NCBI GenBank assembly: GCA_965247225.1
Contig: CBDFGT010000003.1
Location: forward strand, 62,001 to 126,000
Direction of reading: 5' to 3'
Source: CBDFGT01 sp965247225
GTDB taxonomy: Bacteria; Pseudomonadota; Alphaproteobacteria; Rhizobiales; Rhizobiaceae
DNA: 64,000 bases
Shown one piece after another: positions 24,416 to 33,448 of the stretch. Under the pieces are notes generated by a model. It saw nothing but the letters and a program-made list of their open reading frames with translations, had not been told where the DNA came from and did no database searches. Each line of letters opens with the position of its first letter. Within the stretch, counting starts at the first letter, position 1. Both the position numbers and the translations under genes were made by a program.

Positions 24416-24855
24416 GATGCATGCACCGCAATTTTTATGTTGCCGGGCGTACTTGAAGTTGTTGCTGGCAGGTTTGTACCGCCAAGATAGCGGAGCAGCG
24501 AAGCTAACTGATTTCCCTGACCAAGAGTTTCCTTTGCCTCGCTCACAATTACAGCTTGGTCGCCATGATAATTTACCGAAACAGCATTTTTTTCAGGCAG
24601 TCGGATGTCGACATCAATCTCGGCGTCCATGGCCCAGACCAGTTCAGCCAAGCTTCTCAAGGTCAGATTATTGACCCCGGAAAAACACTTGTTAACGCGC
24701 GCACGATCTATCCCGATCCGATTGGCGATTTCCTGTTGAGTCAATTTTCCGGCGGCTTTCCGCTCAACCAAGGTCTTCTGTAATTGTCGACCAATATCGC
24801 CGATCAGCCTTGCCGAAGCCTCGTCTTTAGGATCGAGTTCAAAAAGAAATGACAT
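24412..24855 (-). CDS. XRE-family transcriptional regulator/antitoxin
   Basis: A 147-residue regulator with one helix-turn-helix (KLTQQEIANRIGIDRARVNK, about residues 37-56) followed by SGVNNLTLRSLAELVWAMDA and an acidic IDVDIRL strand. The ATG at 24855 (MSFLFELDPKDE) is preferred; longer frames exist. It overlaps the upstream toxin-like gene by 17 bases, the usual order of HigB-HigA modules, and is coupled downstream to DUF6941. It may repress the whole operon, including the endolysins. Confidence 0.75.
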   Translation of the reverse strand: MSFLFELDPKDEASARLIGDIGRQLQKTLVERKAAGKLTQQEIANRIGIDRARVNKCFSGVNNLTLRSLAELVWAMDAEIDVDIRLPEKNAVSVNYHGDQAVIVSEAKETLGQGNQLASLLRYLGGTNLPATTSSTPGNIKIAVHAS

Positions 24856-25333
24856 CGTCTTCCGTAGCTCCCGCATTGTACTTTGGTTCATCAAGGTCAA
24901 GCATCTGTCGATCCCTAATGACCTCATCCCTGAAAGCCGCATACAAGCCATGCTGCTTCACTTTTACCATATCGAACGCATTAACAGCGATAAATCTATC
25001 CTTCTGGTAAAACCAGCCGAATATCCGCAAATCGAGCGTCTTCAGCTCAAACACATCACTCTCGATAGGGGACATTCTATGGAATTGTCTTCCAATTCGC
25101 AGAGGATGACCTGTGATATATATTCTCAACAGATCCTGAATTTGTTCCATCGGCGTCAAATTGTAAGGGTCCAAACCAACAATTTTCGGCAGGTCGTTCC
25201 GAATCCATTTCATGAATTTTGGACGCGCATAGATAAATCTGTTCTCAAACTCGTTTCGTTCCAGTTTCACCAGAATTTTTTGCAATTCTCCACGATTTTG
25301 CAGATCTTCTATTGTTGACATATAAGATAACAT
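24839..25333 (-). CDS. Putative toxin-like protein paired with the XRE regulator
   Basis: A 164-residue protein that I cannot place with certainty. The central part LKTLDLRIFGWFYQKDRFIA followed by NAFDMVKVKQHGLYAAFRDE and LDLDEPKYNAGA resembles HigB/RelE-like toxin strands. It is the first gene of a run containing an XRE regulator, DUF6941 and an endolysin. GC content is lower than in the GTA genes, so it is probably acquired. The toxin role is inferred mainly from the gene pair. Confidence 0.55.
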   Translation of the reverse strand: MLSYMSTIEDLQNRGELQKILVKLERNEFENRFIYARPKFMKWIRNDLPKIVGLDPYNLTPMEQIQDLLRIYITGHPLRIGRQFHRMSPIESDVFELKTLDLRIFGWFYQKDRFIAVNAFDMVKVKQHGLYAAFRDEVIRDRQMLDLDEPKYNAGATEDDVISF

Positions 25334-25424
25334 TCCGGCGTTAACAAGTCATAAATTCGGCTTGCCTGACCAGAATACCACAAGTATTTTCGCCTTCAAG
25401 TAGCACAAACCCTCCCCCTCCCCC

Positions 25425-26642
25425 TCACACACCCCTCACCCGCGGTTCGCCGCGTCCGTCCAGCATCAGCGCGGTGATCGCCCAGACCAGTGCGTCCAGC
25501 CTGTCGGGAGAGCGTCCGTCGGAAAGCCCTTCCGGGCCAAAGTCACACATCTGGTCTTCCAGTTTTGCAAACAGGCCGGCATGGGCCACCCTGCCCTGCT
25601 CGTAGAGGGCGGCCACCGGTTCGGCGCGCAGGAATTTGCCGCGTGTGGCCCTGACCGGGGCAATGGGCAGATTGGCATCGACGCTTTTCAGCATGGCCCC
25701 CACCATGTCGCCGCCCTGGTTGATTTCCACCACCACGCGGTCGGCATCAAAGCGGCGAAAGCTGCGCACCACCGCCTGCGCCCAGGCAGCAGGCGTTGCC
25801 CCTTCCACCGAGCCATCGGCCAGAACCAGCGCCCGGCCCTGTCCGTCCAGCCCGGCCACGATAATGCCGCAGCAGCTGTTCTGCGCGTTTGAGGCCACCG
25901 GCGGGTCCACCGCCACCACAATCCGCCCCACGGGCCCTGGCTGGCGCAGGCGCAGACCGTCCAGTTGCGCCCGGTTCCACAGGGCGTCGTCGCGGTCCTC
26001 CATCCATTCGCCGTCCAGTTCCTGCCGCCCCAGCCGGGTTGCGCCATAGCGGTCGGTCATGGCCTGAATGAAACCGGCGCTCAGGTTGGCCGCATTGGCG
26101 ACGGTTGAAATCTTCACGGTCACGGTGTCGCGGTCGGCCATCAGCCGTTTCAAAACCGGAACCGGCCTGGGCGTCGTCGTCACCAGTTGTTGCGGATGTG
26201 CACCCAGCCGCAGGCCAAATTGCAGCATGTCCCAGGTTTCCGTTGCATGTTTCCATTTGGCCAGCTCGTCACACCAGGCATAGTCGAATTGCGGTCCGCG
26301 CAGGCTTTCCGGGTCTTCGGAGGAAAATACCTGTGCCACCGAGCCATTGCGCCACACCAGGCGGCGGCGCGAGGCTTCAAAATCCGGGCGCTGGACCCTG
26401 GCAATCCGGCAAATGCCGGAGACCCCGTCGATCATCACCTCGCGGGCATCGCCCAGCGTTTCGGCCACCAGTGCAATGCGCACCGGACGGTCCCGCGTCG
26501 CCAGACTGTGGACCCATTCGGCACCTGCCCTTGTCTTGCCGGAGCCGCGCCCGCCCATCAAAAGCCATGTGCGCCAGGCACCCGGCGGCGGCCTCTGGCT
26601 GTCGCGGCCCGTTACCTGCCAGTCCCTTGTGAAAGCCAGCAT
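25425..26642 (-). CDS. GTA gp2 large terminase (TerL)
   Basis: A 405-residue packaging ATPase and nuclease. Walker A is LLMGGRGSGKTRAGAEWV, the Walker B region FDYAWCDELAKW, followed by a TTTPRPVPVLK motif; the nuclease domain has VVAVDPPVAS and the late Asp in RSPDRLDALVWAI. The ATG at 26642 follows AAGGAG and gives the usual family length. The frame stays open for another 127 codons up to 27023 (MNAPMNGQE), overlapping the TerS-like gene, but that extension has no terminase character. If used, it would be an unusual N-terminal addition. Confidence 0.9.
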   Translation of the reverse strand: MLAFTRDWQVTGRDSQRPPPGAWRTWLLMGGRGSGKTRAGAEWVHSLATRDRPVRIALVAETLGDAREVMIDGVSGICRIARVQRPDFEASRRRLVWRNGSVAQVFSSEDPESLRGPQFDYAWCDELAKWKHATETWDMLQFGLRLGAHPQQLVTTTPRPVPVLKRLMADRDTVTVKISTVANAANLSAGFIQAMTDRYGATRLGRQELDGEWMEDRDDALWNRAQLDGLRLRQPGPVGRIVVAVDPPVASNAQNSCCGIIVAGLDGQGRALVLADGSVEGATPAAWAQAVVRSFRRFDADRVVVEINQGGDMVGAMLKSVDANLPIAPVRATRGKFLRAEPVAALYEQGRVAHAGLFAKLEDQMCDFGPEGLSDGRSPDRLDALVWAITALMLDGRGEPRVRGV

Positions 26643-26898
26643 ATGCTCCTTCTCGCGTTCCGCACCATCGGCACGGTCCACAGCATTGCCGCAGTCATTG
26701 CTCCCAAGACCGGACTCCTGCGGCGGCGGCTGAGGTGCGGGCGGCATCGTATCCCGCGCCCGGCTGCGCTGCAGTGTCGCAATAAGCCTGTCACAGTGCG
26801 AAGTGCCGCTTATGGCCTGCGCATGCCCGAGGTGGATTTTCTGCATGTCACTCTCGAATTGTTGCATTAACGCTGCCAGTTTCGCGCCACCTGCCCGC

Positions 26899-27468
26899 TC
26901 AGCAAAAAGGCGGTCCGGTGCAGGTCGCCGCCAGGGCAGCCTGTCCTTCGCCCGGTCCACCTGTGCCCACAGTCCGTTTCCACTGATCAAACAGCGTTCT
27001 TGCCCGTTCATTGGCGCGTTCATCCATCAGGTCCAGCAGTTTCTGTCGTGCGGCTTCATAGTCGGCATCGTTGACGTTGCGCTCGGCCTCCAGCGCCCGT
27101 TCATGGGCCAGGCTGCGCTGCAGGCTGTCGATCTTTTCCAGCGTGCGCATCAAGACCTGCATGGCGTCGACAGCGGCCTTGATATCGGCCTTGGCCAGTT
27201 TCACCACCGCCTCGTCGCCCGATCCGTCCAGCGCCGCACCGGCTTCCACGCGGATCTTGCGGAAAGCCTCAAACTGCGCCTGCATTTCACCGGTCATCTG
27301 GTTCAGCAATACCTGAAGCGTTACCTGTGCAGCCCCGTCTGCCGATTTGATTTCCAGCACCAGCCTTGAAATCCCGCCTTCACCGGTCCTGTCCTCCGGC
27401 ACCCCATATTCCGCCCTTAATGGCCAAACGCCAAAAAGGCCGGGATCTGCATCCCGCCCTGTGTTCAT
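26899..27468 (-). CDS. GTA gp1-like putative small terminase (TerS)
   Basis: A 189-residue, strongly helical protein upstream of the terminase gene. A Gly-rich beta-like start (GEGGISRLVLEIKSADGA) is followed by long helices such as KADIKAAVDAMQVLMRTLEK and DSLQRSLAHERALEAERNV, predicted to form coiled coils, and an odd C-terminus ATCTGPPFC. The ATG at 27468 is one of several near starts. It occupies the slot of the small terminase that recognises DNA in other phage-like clusters. The 256 bases up to the terminase start contain only the open terminase-frame extension. Confidence 0.6.
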   Translation of the reverse strand: MNTGRDADPGLFGVWPLRAEYGVPEDRTGEGGISRLVLEIKSADGAAQVTLQVLLNQMTGEMQAQFEAFRKIRVEAGAALDGSGDEAVVKLAKADIKAAVDAMQVLMRTLEKIDSLQRSLAHERALEAERNVNDADYEAARQKLLDLMDERANERARTLFDQWKRTVGTGGPGEGQAALAATCTGPPFC

Positions 27469-27612
27469 TGTCATCATCCGTTTTGAAAAATTTTGCCGGT
27501 GCTTCATGGCGGCGGGCTACCCTGTCCGGCGACACAATTCCGACCATACATAAACACTAGCAAACAGCCGTCACGCTGTCAAGGACTATTTTCCTGTTTT
27601 TTGTATTTATTC

Positions 27613-28257
27613 CTATTTTTGTGTCGACCAGGCAAACCACACCGCCACCAGCGCCAGCAAGACAGAGAGTATCCGCCGCGACCATCGCTCGCGCACCGGG
27701 TCTTGCAATATCGGCTGTGCCAGTCCCGCCAGAAGCACAATCCCCCCATGGATGGCCGTTGCTATGGCCACATAAAAACCGGTCAGGATCAGTGTGTCGC
27801 CCAGACCCGCATCAGACCCCGCATCAGCACCAACAAAGGTTGGCAGCACGGCAATATAAAAAACCGCAGCCTTCGGGTTTAACAGATTGGCCATCAGTCC
27901 GCGCCAGAAATGGCGCAGATCATCGGGTTTTACGCCGTCTTTTGCCTCGCCGCGCCACCCGTCCCAGGCCAGATAGAGCAGGAACAGAATCCCTCCCCAG
28001 CGCAACCCCTGATAAATCCACGGGGTTTCGGCAATGATCGCCGCCATGCCAAAGGCGGCAATAACACCAGTCACCGCCAGTCCCAGTCCCACGCCACACA
28101 CGGCCAGAAAGCCCGCCCTGCGGCCATGCGACGCCGACAGAACGGCAAGCCAGGTCATATTCGGTCCCGGTGTCAGTTCCAGAAAAAGCGAAGCCAGCAA
28201 AAAAGCCGCCGTATTGGCCGGCAAGGCGTCCCTGAAGCCTTGCACCATCATGCTCAT
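27613..28257 (-). CDS. LysE-family amino acid exporter
   Basis: A 214-residue inner-membrane exporter with six predicted helices. The LysE/RhtB signature ELTPGPNMTWLAVLSASHGR lies near residues 28-47 and LMANLLNPKAAVFYIAVLPTF near 120. It probably exports a basic or neutral amino acid or related solute; substrate cannot be read from sequence. The start overlaps the stop of the upstream diguanylate cyclase by four bases, so the two are co-transcribed. It marks the left end of conserved DNA upstream of the GTA cluster. Confidence 0.88.
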   Translation of the reverse strand: MSMMVQGFRDALPANTAAFLLASLFLELTPGPNMTWLAVLSASHGRRAGFLAVCGVGLGLAVTGVIAAFGMAAIIAETPWIYQGLRWGGILFLLYLAWDGWRGEAKDGVKPDDLRHFWRGLMANLLNPKAAVFYIAVLPTFVGADAGSDAGLGDTLILTGFYVAIATAIHGGIVLLAGLAQPILQDPVRERWSRRILSVLLALVAVWFAWSTQK

Positions 28258-29618
28258 CCGGTCGTCCCGACAATCTGGAGCCTGTTGCGCCTGCGCAATT
28301 CCGCTTCGGCCAGCGATTGCTTCATCACCTGCGTGCTCACAGCATTGCGACCGCTTTTCTTGGCGTCATACATGGCCTCGTCTGTATCGGCGACAAACTT
28401 TTGCGCCAGCTTTCCCTCGACGGGAACCGTGGCATGGCAGCCTATGCTGACCGTAATGCGCACCGGCGCATCCTGGCCCGCTATATGCACCTGCAACTGC
28501 TCCACGCGACGGCGCAATCGCTCCGCAACCTCAAAGCTCACGTTCAGGTCGGACCTTGGCAACAGGACTGCAAATTCCTCGCCACCAAACCGCGCCAGAA
28601 TATCGGATTTTTTCCGGATCTCTTCCATCATCACCATTGCCACCTGCTGCAGGCAATAGTCGCCCACCAGATGCCCGTGCTGATCATTGAGAACCTTGAA
28701 GTGGTCGATATCAATCAACAAAAGGCCCAGCGATGATTCACTCTGCTGATGCTCCTGCCACAGGATGTTCAGGCTGTCATCAAAATGGCGCCGGTTGTGC
28801 ACCCCTGTCAGGCCATCAATCAGCACCTGCTGCGACAGCTTGCCATTGGCAAGAGACAGCGCGTCCGCCCGCAGTTTTTCCCGCAGGCCCAGGATATAGG
28901 CAATGCGCTGGCTTCTTTCGATCCGGTAGGCAGCGATCAGCGAATAAATGCAGAAAAATACCCCGAGCGAGACCCCGAAACGGGCGTTGACCATATCCAT
29001 GGTCGGGCTGAAACTGGCGACGACAAACAGCAGCACGATTGTTTGCAGCGACATGAACAGCGCAAGACGCAGGTCCAGCGCATAGGCCGAATTGGCTATG
29101 GTGCACACAAGCGCCAGTGCATAGATCAGCGGCGCGACATTGGGGGATTCCGAAAGGAACATGAAGGAGACGATCTGCAACTGTATGGAAACGCCGATCA
29201 GGACCGCAATCTGGTTTATCCTGTCAGGATGACGCAAGGCATAGAAGTAACAGACAAAGGTCATCGGAATATTGAACAGGATCTTCATGGTCGCGCTGTA
29301 CCAGAAAATGTCGGGAAACATCAGCAGGTCCGTTGCCAGGAACATCACGAAGACAAAGCAGCCCGAAGGCAGCAGCATCGTGAAAATGCGCAGCCGCAAC
29401 TGCTCCTGGGATGCCTTGAAACCGGCCTCGATGCGGTCGGAAAACTGCATGAAGAGCCCGGACTTGTTGACTTCCGTATCGGTTTCAGCCAGCAATTCTG
29501 CCGAATCCATGTCCGCATAGGACCAGCCTTCCCCGCTTGCAGGCTCCTTGAAAATCCGCCTCCACCAACGGCACGCCTGCTGCGGACTGTCGATGTCTCT
29601 TACTGTTTCCTGGTTCAT
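28254..29618 (-). CDS. Membrane-bound diguanylate cyclase (GGDEF)
   Basis: A 454-residue protein: a cytoplasmic N-terminus to about residue 80, five or six membrane helices (80-245), then a GGDEF domain (about 265-430). The active site is ARFGGEEFAVLLP, with the DGLTGVHNRRHFD and LLLIDIDHFKVLND motifs intact, so it should make cyclic di-GMP. The inhibitory RxxD site is not canonical: the position five residues before GGEEF reads KKSD. AGGAAGGG precedes the ATG. It is coupled to the LysE gene. Confidence 0.9.
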   Translation of the reverse strand: MNQETVRDIDSPQQACRWWRRIFKEPASGEGWSYADMDSAELLAETDTEVNKSGLFMQFSDRIEAGFKASQEQLRLRIFTMLLPSGCFVFVMFLATDLLMFPDIFWYSATMKILFNIPMTFVCYFYALRHPDRINQIAVLIGVSIQLQIVSFMFLSESPNVAPLIYALALVCTIANSAYALDLRLALFMSLQTIVLLFVVASFSPTMDMVNARFGVSLGVFFCIYSLIAAYRIERSQRIAYILGLREKLRADALSLANGKLSQQVLIDGLTGVHNRRHFDDSLNILWQEHQQSESSLGLLLIDIDHFKVLNDQHGHLVGDYCLQQVAMVMMEEIRKKSDILARFGGEEFAVLLPRSDLNVSFEVAERLRRRVEQLQVHIAGQDAPVRITVSIGCHATVPVEGKLAQKFVADTDEAMYDAKKSGRNAVSTQVMKQSLAEAELRRRNRLQIVGTTG

Positions 29619-29916
29619 TCAACCCTTCCTGCATACTGTCTCCCGCAGACCACACGGGTCTGCAGGGTATCCTGCTCCCTGCGTCCGAAACCTTCGGCGA
29701 ATGAAAACAGAACGGCACCGCGGCCTCGAAAGCCAGACGTGTCACGTCAGAGGCCAGGAACGTGCCTGACTGGGTTACACTAGCCTGAAAACCTTGCAGA
29801 TTCGTTGCATATTCAATTCATATAATACATTTCACACAATTCATTCCGGCCGGAATGCTGCGTTTTTTTCAAGCCCTGCTGCATCATACCAACCTGCATA
29901 AATATTGACATATTTC

Positions 29917-30015
29917 GTGAGCCGGAGAATGCCATCCGGCGAGGAGCAGCCGCAGAGCGATGTTCATGCATCGGTCGAGGATTGCGACGAAGTCCGGTGG
30001 CATTCTCCGGCTCAC
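29917..30015. repeat. 18-bp-arm inverted repeat unit
   Basis: Perfect arms GTGAGCCGGAGAATGCCA (29917-29934) and its complement (29998-30015) enclose 63 bases. The whole looks like a REP/BIME-type or miniature element in the gap between the cyclase and YcgN-type genes. The interval 29619-30512 has no convincing gene; it holds this repeat and the MITE-like element. Confidence 0.55.
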
Positions 30016-30087
30016 CCCCTTTGACACCTCAGGAGGGCCGGTCGCTTTTGCCCTCCGGTTGCGTCGAAAATCCTCGCTGGACCTTTA

Positions 30088-30448
30088 GGGCGTGTCGTCA
30101 GTTACAGATTGGAACGTGGTTTGAGGGAAAATGGTTCAGTTTCAGGAGCAAAATCGCAGGAAGGCTGCGCATGTTCCGTCAAGGCCGCAGGCCGTAGCGA
30201 AAGATACATGCGCTTTTCCGGAATCAGGGCCAGCTTGTCATGTCTTTCAGGACATGGCGGCCCTGTCCCCTTTCAAGATTTTGCGACGCCAAAATGGACC
30301 ATTTTCACCAAATCCTCCGATTGCTGCGAATTTTGCCGCTGAATGCGTTAAAAATGCTCGTGATACATTGGTATCACTTGCGCTTTTCGCCTGTTCAGCG
30401 ACAAAATGCGTCTCGCGCCACGACCAATCTGTAACTGACGACACGCCC
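30088..30448. mobile_element. MITE-like element with 25-bp terminal inverted repeats
   Basis: A 361-bp element bounded by perfect 25-bp inverted repeats that begin GGGCGTGTCGTCAGTTACAG (30088-30112; complement at 30424-30448). The repeats extend imperfectly inward through CGTGG, and short GGACCT/AGGTCC arms lie just outside. No transposase is encoded; open frames across it look accidental. It is most likely a non-autonomous derivative of an insertion sequence with GGCGTGTCGTCA-type ends. A related solo end occurs at 36531-36551. No clear target duplication was found. Confidence 0.6.
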
Positions 30449-30512
30449 CAGGTCCCACTGCGGTTTTCTCCTGACCGGAAAACAAAATCGATCCGGCGAA
30501 ACAGGTCAATAT

Positions 30513-31001
30513 TTATGCAGGCTGGTATAAGCCTTGCGCGGCCTGCGGTGGTCCATTTTCGGCCGGCCAGTCCACCAGATAATCCTCATAATCCTCCAGT
30601 TCTATCCCGTCCTCGCTGACCGTGCGTCCGCGCACAGAAATGCCGGCCTCGTGCACAGTATCGGGATTGCCGGACACCAGAGGGTGCCACCAGTAAAGAT
30701 CCAGCCCGTCGCGCACCAGCCTGTAGGCGCAGGTCGGTGGCAGCCAGGTGATCGCGCGCACCTCCTGCGCTGTCAGGCGAATGCAGTCCGGCACCGTTGC
30801 CTGGCGGTTCTCATAGTCCCGGCACCGGCAGCTTTGCCCGTCCAGAAGCGTGCAGTGAATGCGCGTCCAGGCAATTTCCCCGGTTTCCCAGTCCTCCAGC
30901 TTGTTCAGGCAGCACCGCCCGCAGCCGTCGCACAGGCTTTCCCATTCCCGTTCGTCCAGTTCTTCCAGCGTCCTGGTTTTCCAGAAAGGCAGTGCATCCA
31001 T
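30513..31001 (-). CDS. YcgN/UPF0260 cysteine cluster protein
   Basis: A 162-residue cytoplasmic protein of the YcgN family. The N-terminal Cys cluster is SLCDGCGRCCLNKL (about residues 24-37), and further Cys occur in HCTLL, CRCRDYENR and PDCIRL, so it may bind a metal or Fe-S cluster. The conserved ITWLPPTCAYRLVRDG and LYWWHPLVSGNP are present. The ATG at 31001 begins the conserved MDALPFWK. It is divergent from the penicillin-binding protein gene. Its biochemical role is not established. Confidence 0.88.
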   Translation of the reverse strand: MDALPFWKTRTLEELDEREWESLCDGCGRCCLNKLEDWETGEIAWTRIHCTLLDGQSCRCRDYENRQATVPDCIRLTAQEVRAITWLPPTCAYRLVRDGLDLYWWHPLVSGNPDTVHEAGISVRGRTVSEDGIELEDYEDYLVDWPAENGPPQAAQGLYQPA

Positions 31002-31150
31002 GGCAGTTTTTTTCCAGTTCTTGCAAATTGGTACTGTTGTTTCACACAATGACAAAGCTTTTCAACTTGTTCTTTCGCCGCAAATCAACCAATTCTGGTT
31101 TGAAACACTCCAGGGTACCATACTGGGCCAGACGGGAGTATCAAGGTGCC

Positions 31151-33301
31151 ATGACAGAAGACCCGAACGCAGAAACGCCTTCCAGGATGGTGCGCCGCAA
31201 GCGCTATTTGTTCCTGCGTCTGGACAGCTGGATCGATTCCTCGATCTGGACCGCCGGCGTGCGGGCATGGGAAATCTGGGAAGAGACCAACATCTTTTTC
31301 CGGCGCTTTCGCCTCACCGGCTTCAGGCGTGTCCTGTCCGAAATGACCGGTGAGGCCATGAATGTGGGAACCGCAGGCTTTGTGCTGATGCTGGCGCTGG
31401 CGCTTCCGGCCTTTGAGGAGACGAAGGGCGACTGGCGCAACCGCAGCGATTTTGCCGTCACCTTTCTGGATCGCTATGGCAATGTCATCGGCCATCGCGG
31501 CATTATCCACGAGGATTCCGTTCCCGTCGATGCCCTGCCCGATCATCTGGTCAAGGCGGTGCTGGCCACGGAAGACCGGCGCTTTTTCGATCATTTCGGC
31601 ATTGATTTTCTGGGACTCATCCGTGCCATGAGCGAAAATGCCCGGGCGGGCAGCGTGGTCCAGGGCGGCTCCACCCTGACCCAGCAGCTGGCCAAGAACC
31701 TGTTTTTGAACAATGAGCGTTCCCTCCAGCGCAAGATCAAGGAAGCCTTCCTGGCCATCTGGCTGGAAGCCAATCTTACCAAGAAAGACATTCTCGGCCT
31801 TTATCTTGACCGGGCCTATATGGGCGGTGGCACGTTCGGGGCCGCCGCCGCCGCGCAGTTTTATTTCGGCAAGGATATTACCGATGTCGATCTGGCCGAA
31901 TCCGCCATGCTGGCAGGCCTGTTCAAGGCCCCTGCCAAATACGCGCCGCATGCCAACCTGCCTGCCGCGCGCGCGCGCGCCAACGAGGTTTTGACCAATC
32001 TGGTCCAGAGCGGCATGATGACCGAAGGCCAGGTGATTGCCGCGCGCCGCAATCCGGCCAGCGTGATGGACCGCGAAACGATCTCCTCTCCGGATTTCTT
32101 TCTCGACTGGGCTTTTGAGGAGGTCCAGCGTATTGCCAAACCGTTCCGCCAGCATTCGCTGGTGGTGCGCACCACCATGGACATGGGCCTGCAAAAGGCT
32201 GCCGAGGATTCGGTGGAAAACAGCCTGCGGCAATATGGCGAGGGCTATCATGTCCGTCAGGGTGCCTTGGTCACCATCGAGAATGGCGGTGCCGTGCGTG
32301 CCATGGTCGGCGGACGGGATTATGGCGAAAGCCAGTTCAACCGCGCGACCAAAGCCTTGCGGCAACCGGGCTCCGCCTTCAAGGTCTATACCTATGCGCT
32401 GGCCATGGAACACGGCTTTACGCCGGAATCGGTCATTGTCGACGGGCCGATCAGCTGGCGCGGCTGGTCACCGCAAAATTACGGTCGCAGCTTTTCCGGA
32501 CCGGTCACGCTCACCACGGCGCTGGCCAAATCCATCAATTCCGTGCCGGTGCGCCTTGCCAGGGATTATCTCGGTGTCGACCCCATCATTGCCCTTGCCA
32601 AAGACATGGGGGTGGAAACGCCCTTGCGGGCCGACAAGACCGTGCCGCTGGGTACAAGCGAGCTCACGGTTCTCGACCAGGCCACGGCCTACGCCGTTTT
32701 CCCGGCCGACGGCCTGGCATCGCGCCGCCACGGCATCAGCCAGATCGTCGATTATTCCGGCAAGGTGCTTTATGATTTTGGCCGTGACGAACCCGCCCCC
32801 AAACGGATCCTGTCGCAACAGGCCGTCTCGTCGATGAATACCATCCTGGCACAGATCCCGGTCATCGGCACGGCCCGCAAGGCAGCCCTTGACCGCGGCA
32901 TTGTCACGGCAGGCAAGACCGGCACCACACAGGCCTATCGCGATGCGTGGTTTGTCGGCTTTACCGGCAATTACACAACCGCCGTCTGGTTCGGCAATGA
33001 TGACTATACATCCACCAACAACATGACCGGCGGTTCGCTGCCCGCCATGACCTTCAAGCGGTTCATGGATTATGCCCATCAGGGCATCGAGCTGAAACCC
33101 ATTCCCGGCATTGCCAATCCCCTGCCTGCCGAAGTACCGGCCACGGTCGCTGCCACCACGCCTGCAGACGATGCGCTGCCGCCGCTCATCCGCCCGCGCT
33201 CGCTGTCGGCCCAGTCCACCCGCCTGCTGCAATCCATCGGCGAGATGCTGCGCACTGCGCCGGAGATCAAACCGGCGCAGAAAGTGGCGGTCAGCGGGTA
33301 G
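31151..33301 (+). CDS. Class A penicillin-binding protein (PBP1A type)
   Basis: A 716-residue bifunctional peptidoglycan synthase. One membrane helix (about residues 73-92) anchors it. The transglycosylase domain has ATEDRRFFDHFGIDF and GGSTLTQQLAKNLFL; the transpeptidase domain has SAFK (nucleophile Ser in RQPGSAFKVYTY), SIN and KTGTT. The ATG at 31151 follows AAGG; an upstream ATG at 31049 lacks a ribosome site. The N-terminal LDSWIDSSIWTAGVRAWEIW is typical of rhizobial homologues. The C-terminal tail is Pro/Ala-rich. Confidence 0.9.
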   Translation: MTEDPNAETPSRMVRRKRYLFLRLDSWIDSSIWTAGVRAWEIWEETNIFFRRFRLTGFRRVLSEMTGEAMNVGTAGFVLMLALALPAFEETKGDWRNRSDFAVTFLDRYGNVIGHRGIIHEDSVPVDALPDHLVKAVLATEDRRFFDHFGIDFLGLIRAMSENARAGSVVQGGSTLTQQLAKNLFLNNERSLQRKIKEAFLAIWLEANLTKKDILGLYLDRAYMGGGTFGAAAAAQFYFGKDITDVDLAESAMLAGLFKAPAKYAPHANLPAARARANEVLTNLVQSGMMTEGQVIAARRNPASVMDRETISSPDFFLDWAFEEVQRIAKPFRQHSLVVRTTMDMGLQKAAEDSVENSLRQYGEGYHVRQGALVTIENGGAVRAMVGGRDYGESQFNRATKALRQPGSAFKVYTYALAMEHGFTPESVIVDGPISWRGWSPQNYGRSFSGPVTLTTALAKSINSVPVRLARDYLGVDPIIALAKDMGVETPLRADKTVPLGTSELTVLDQATAYAVFPADGLASRRHGISQIVDYSGKVLYDFGRDEPAPKRILSQQAVSSMNTILAQIPVIGTARKAALDRGIVTAGKTGTTQAYRDAWFVGFTGNYTTAVWFGNDDYTSTNNMTGGSLPAMTFKRFMDYAHQGIELKPIPGIANPLPAEVPATVAATTPADDALPPLIRPRSLSAQSTRLLQSIGEMLRTAPEIKPAQKVAVSG

Positions 33302-33448
33302 ATGTGGAAATCCGCCCTTATCGGCTGAAGGTTTCATCCTCTCATTAACCTTTAGGCAGGGCAAGGTTGATAAAATTGGTTGACATACACATATAGCAAG
33401 AGCCATCAATCAAGACCATCAACCAATATTTTATGCAGGACAGATCCA

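Noticed and set aside
30131..30619. 162-codon plus-strand open frame across the MITE-like element
   Set aside because: It runs out of the element into the YcgN gene on the other strand, has no ribosome site and shows no domain. It is treated as chance.
33361..33448. TTGACA at 33380 as promoter of the large antitoxin gene
   Set aside because: No acceptable -10 hexamer is found at 16-18 bases. The box alone is too weak to report.
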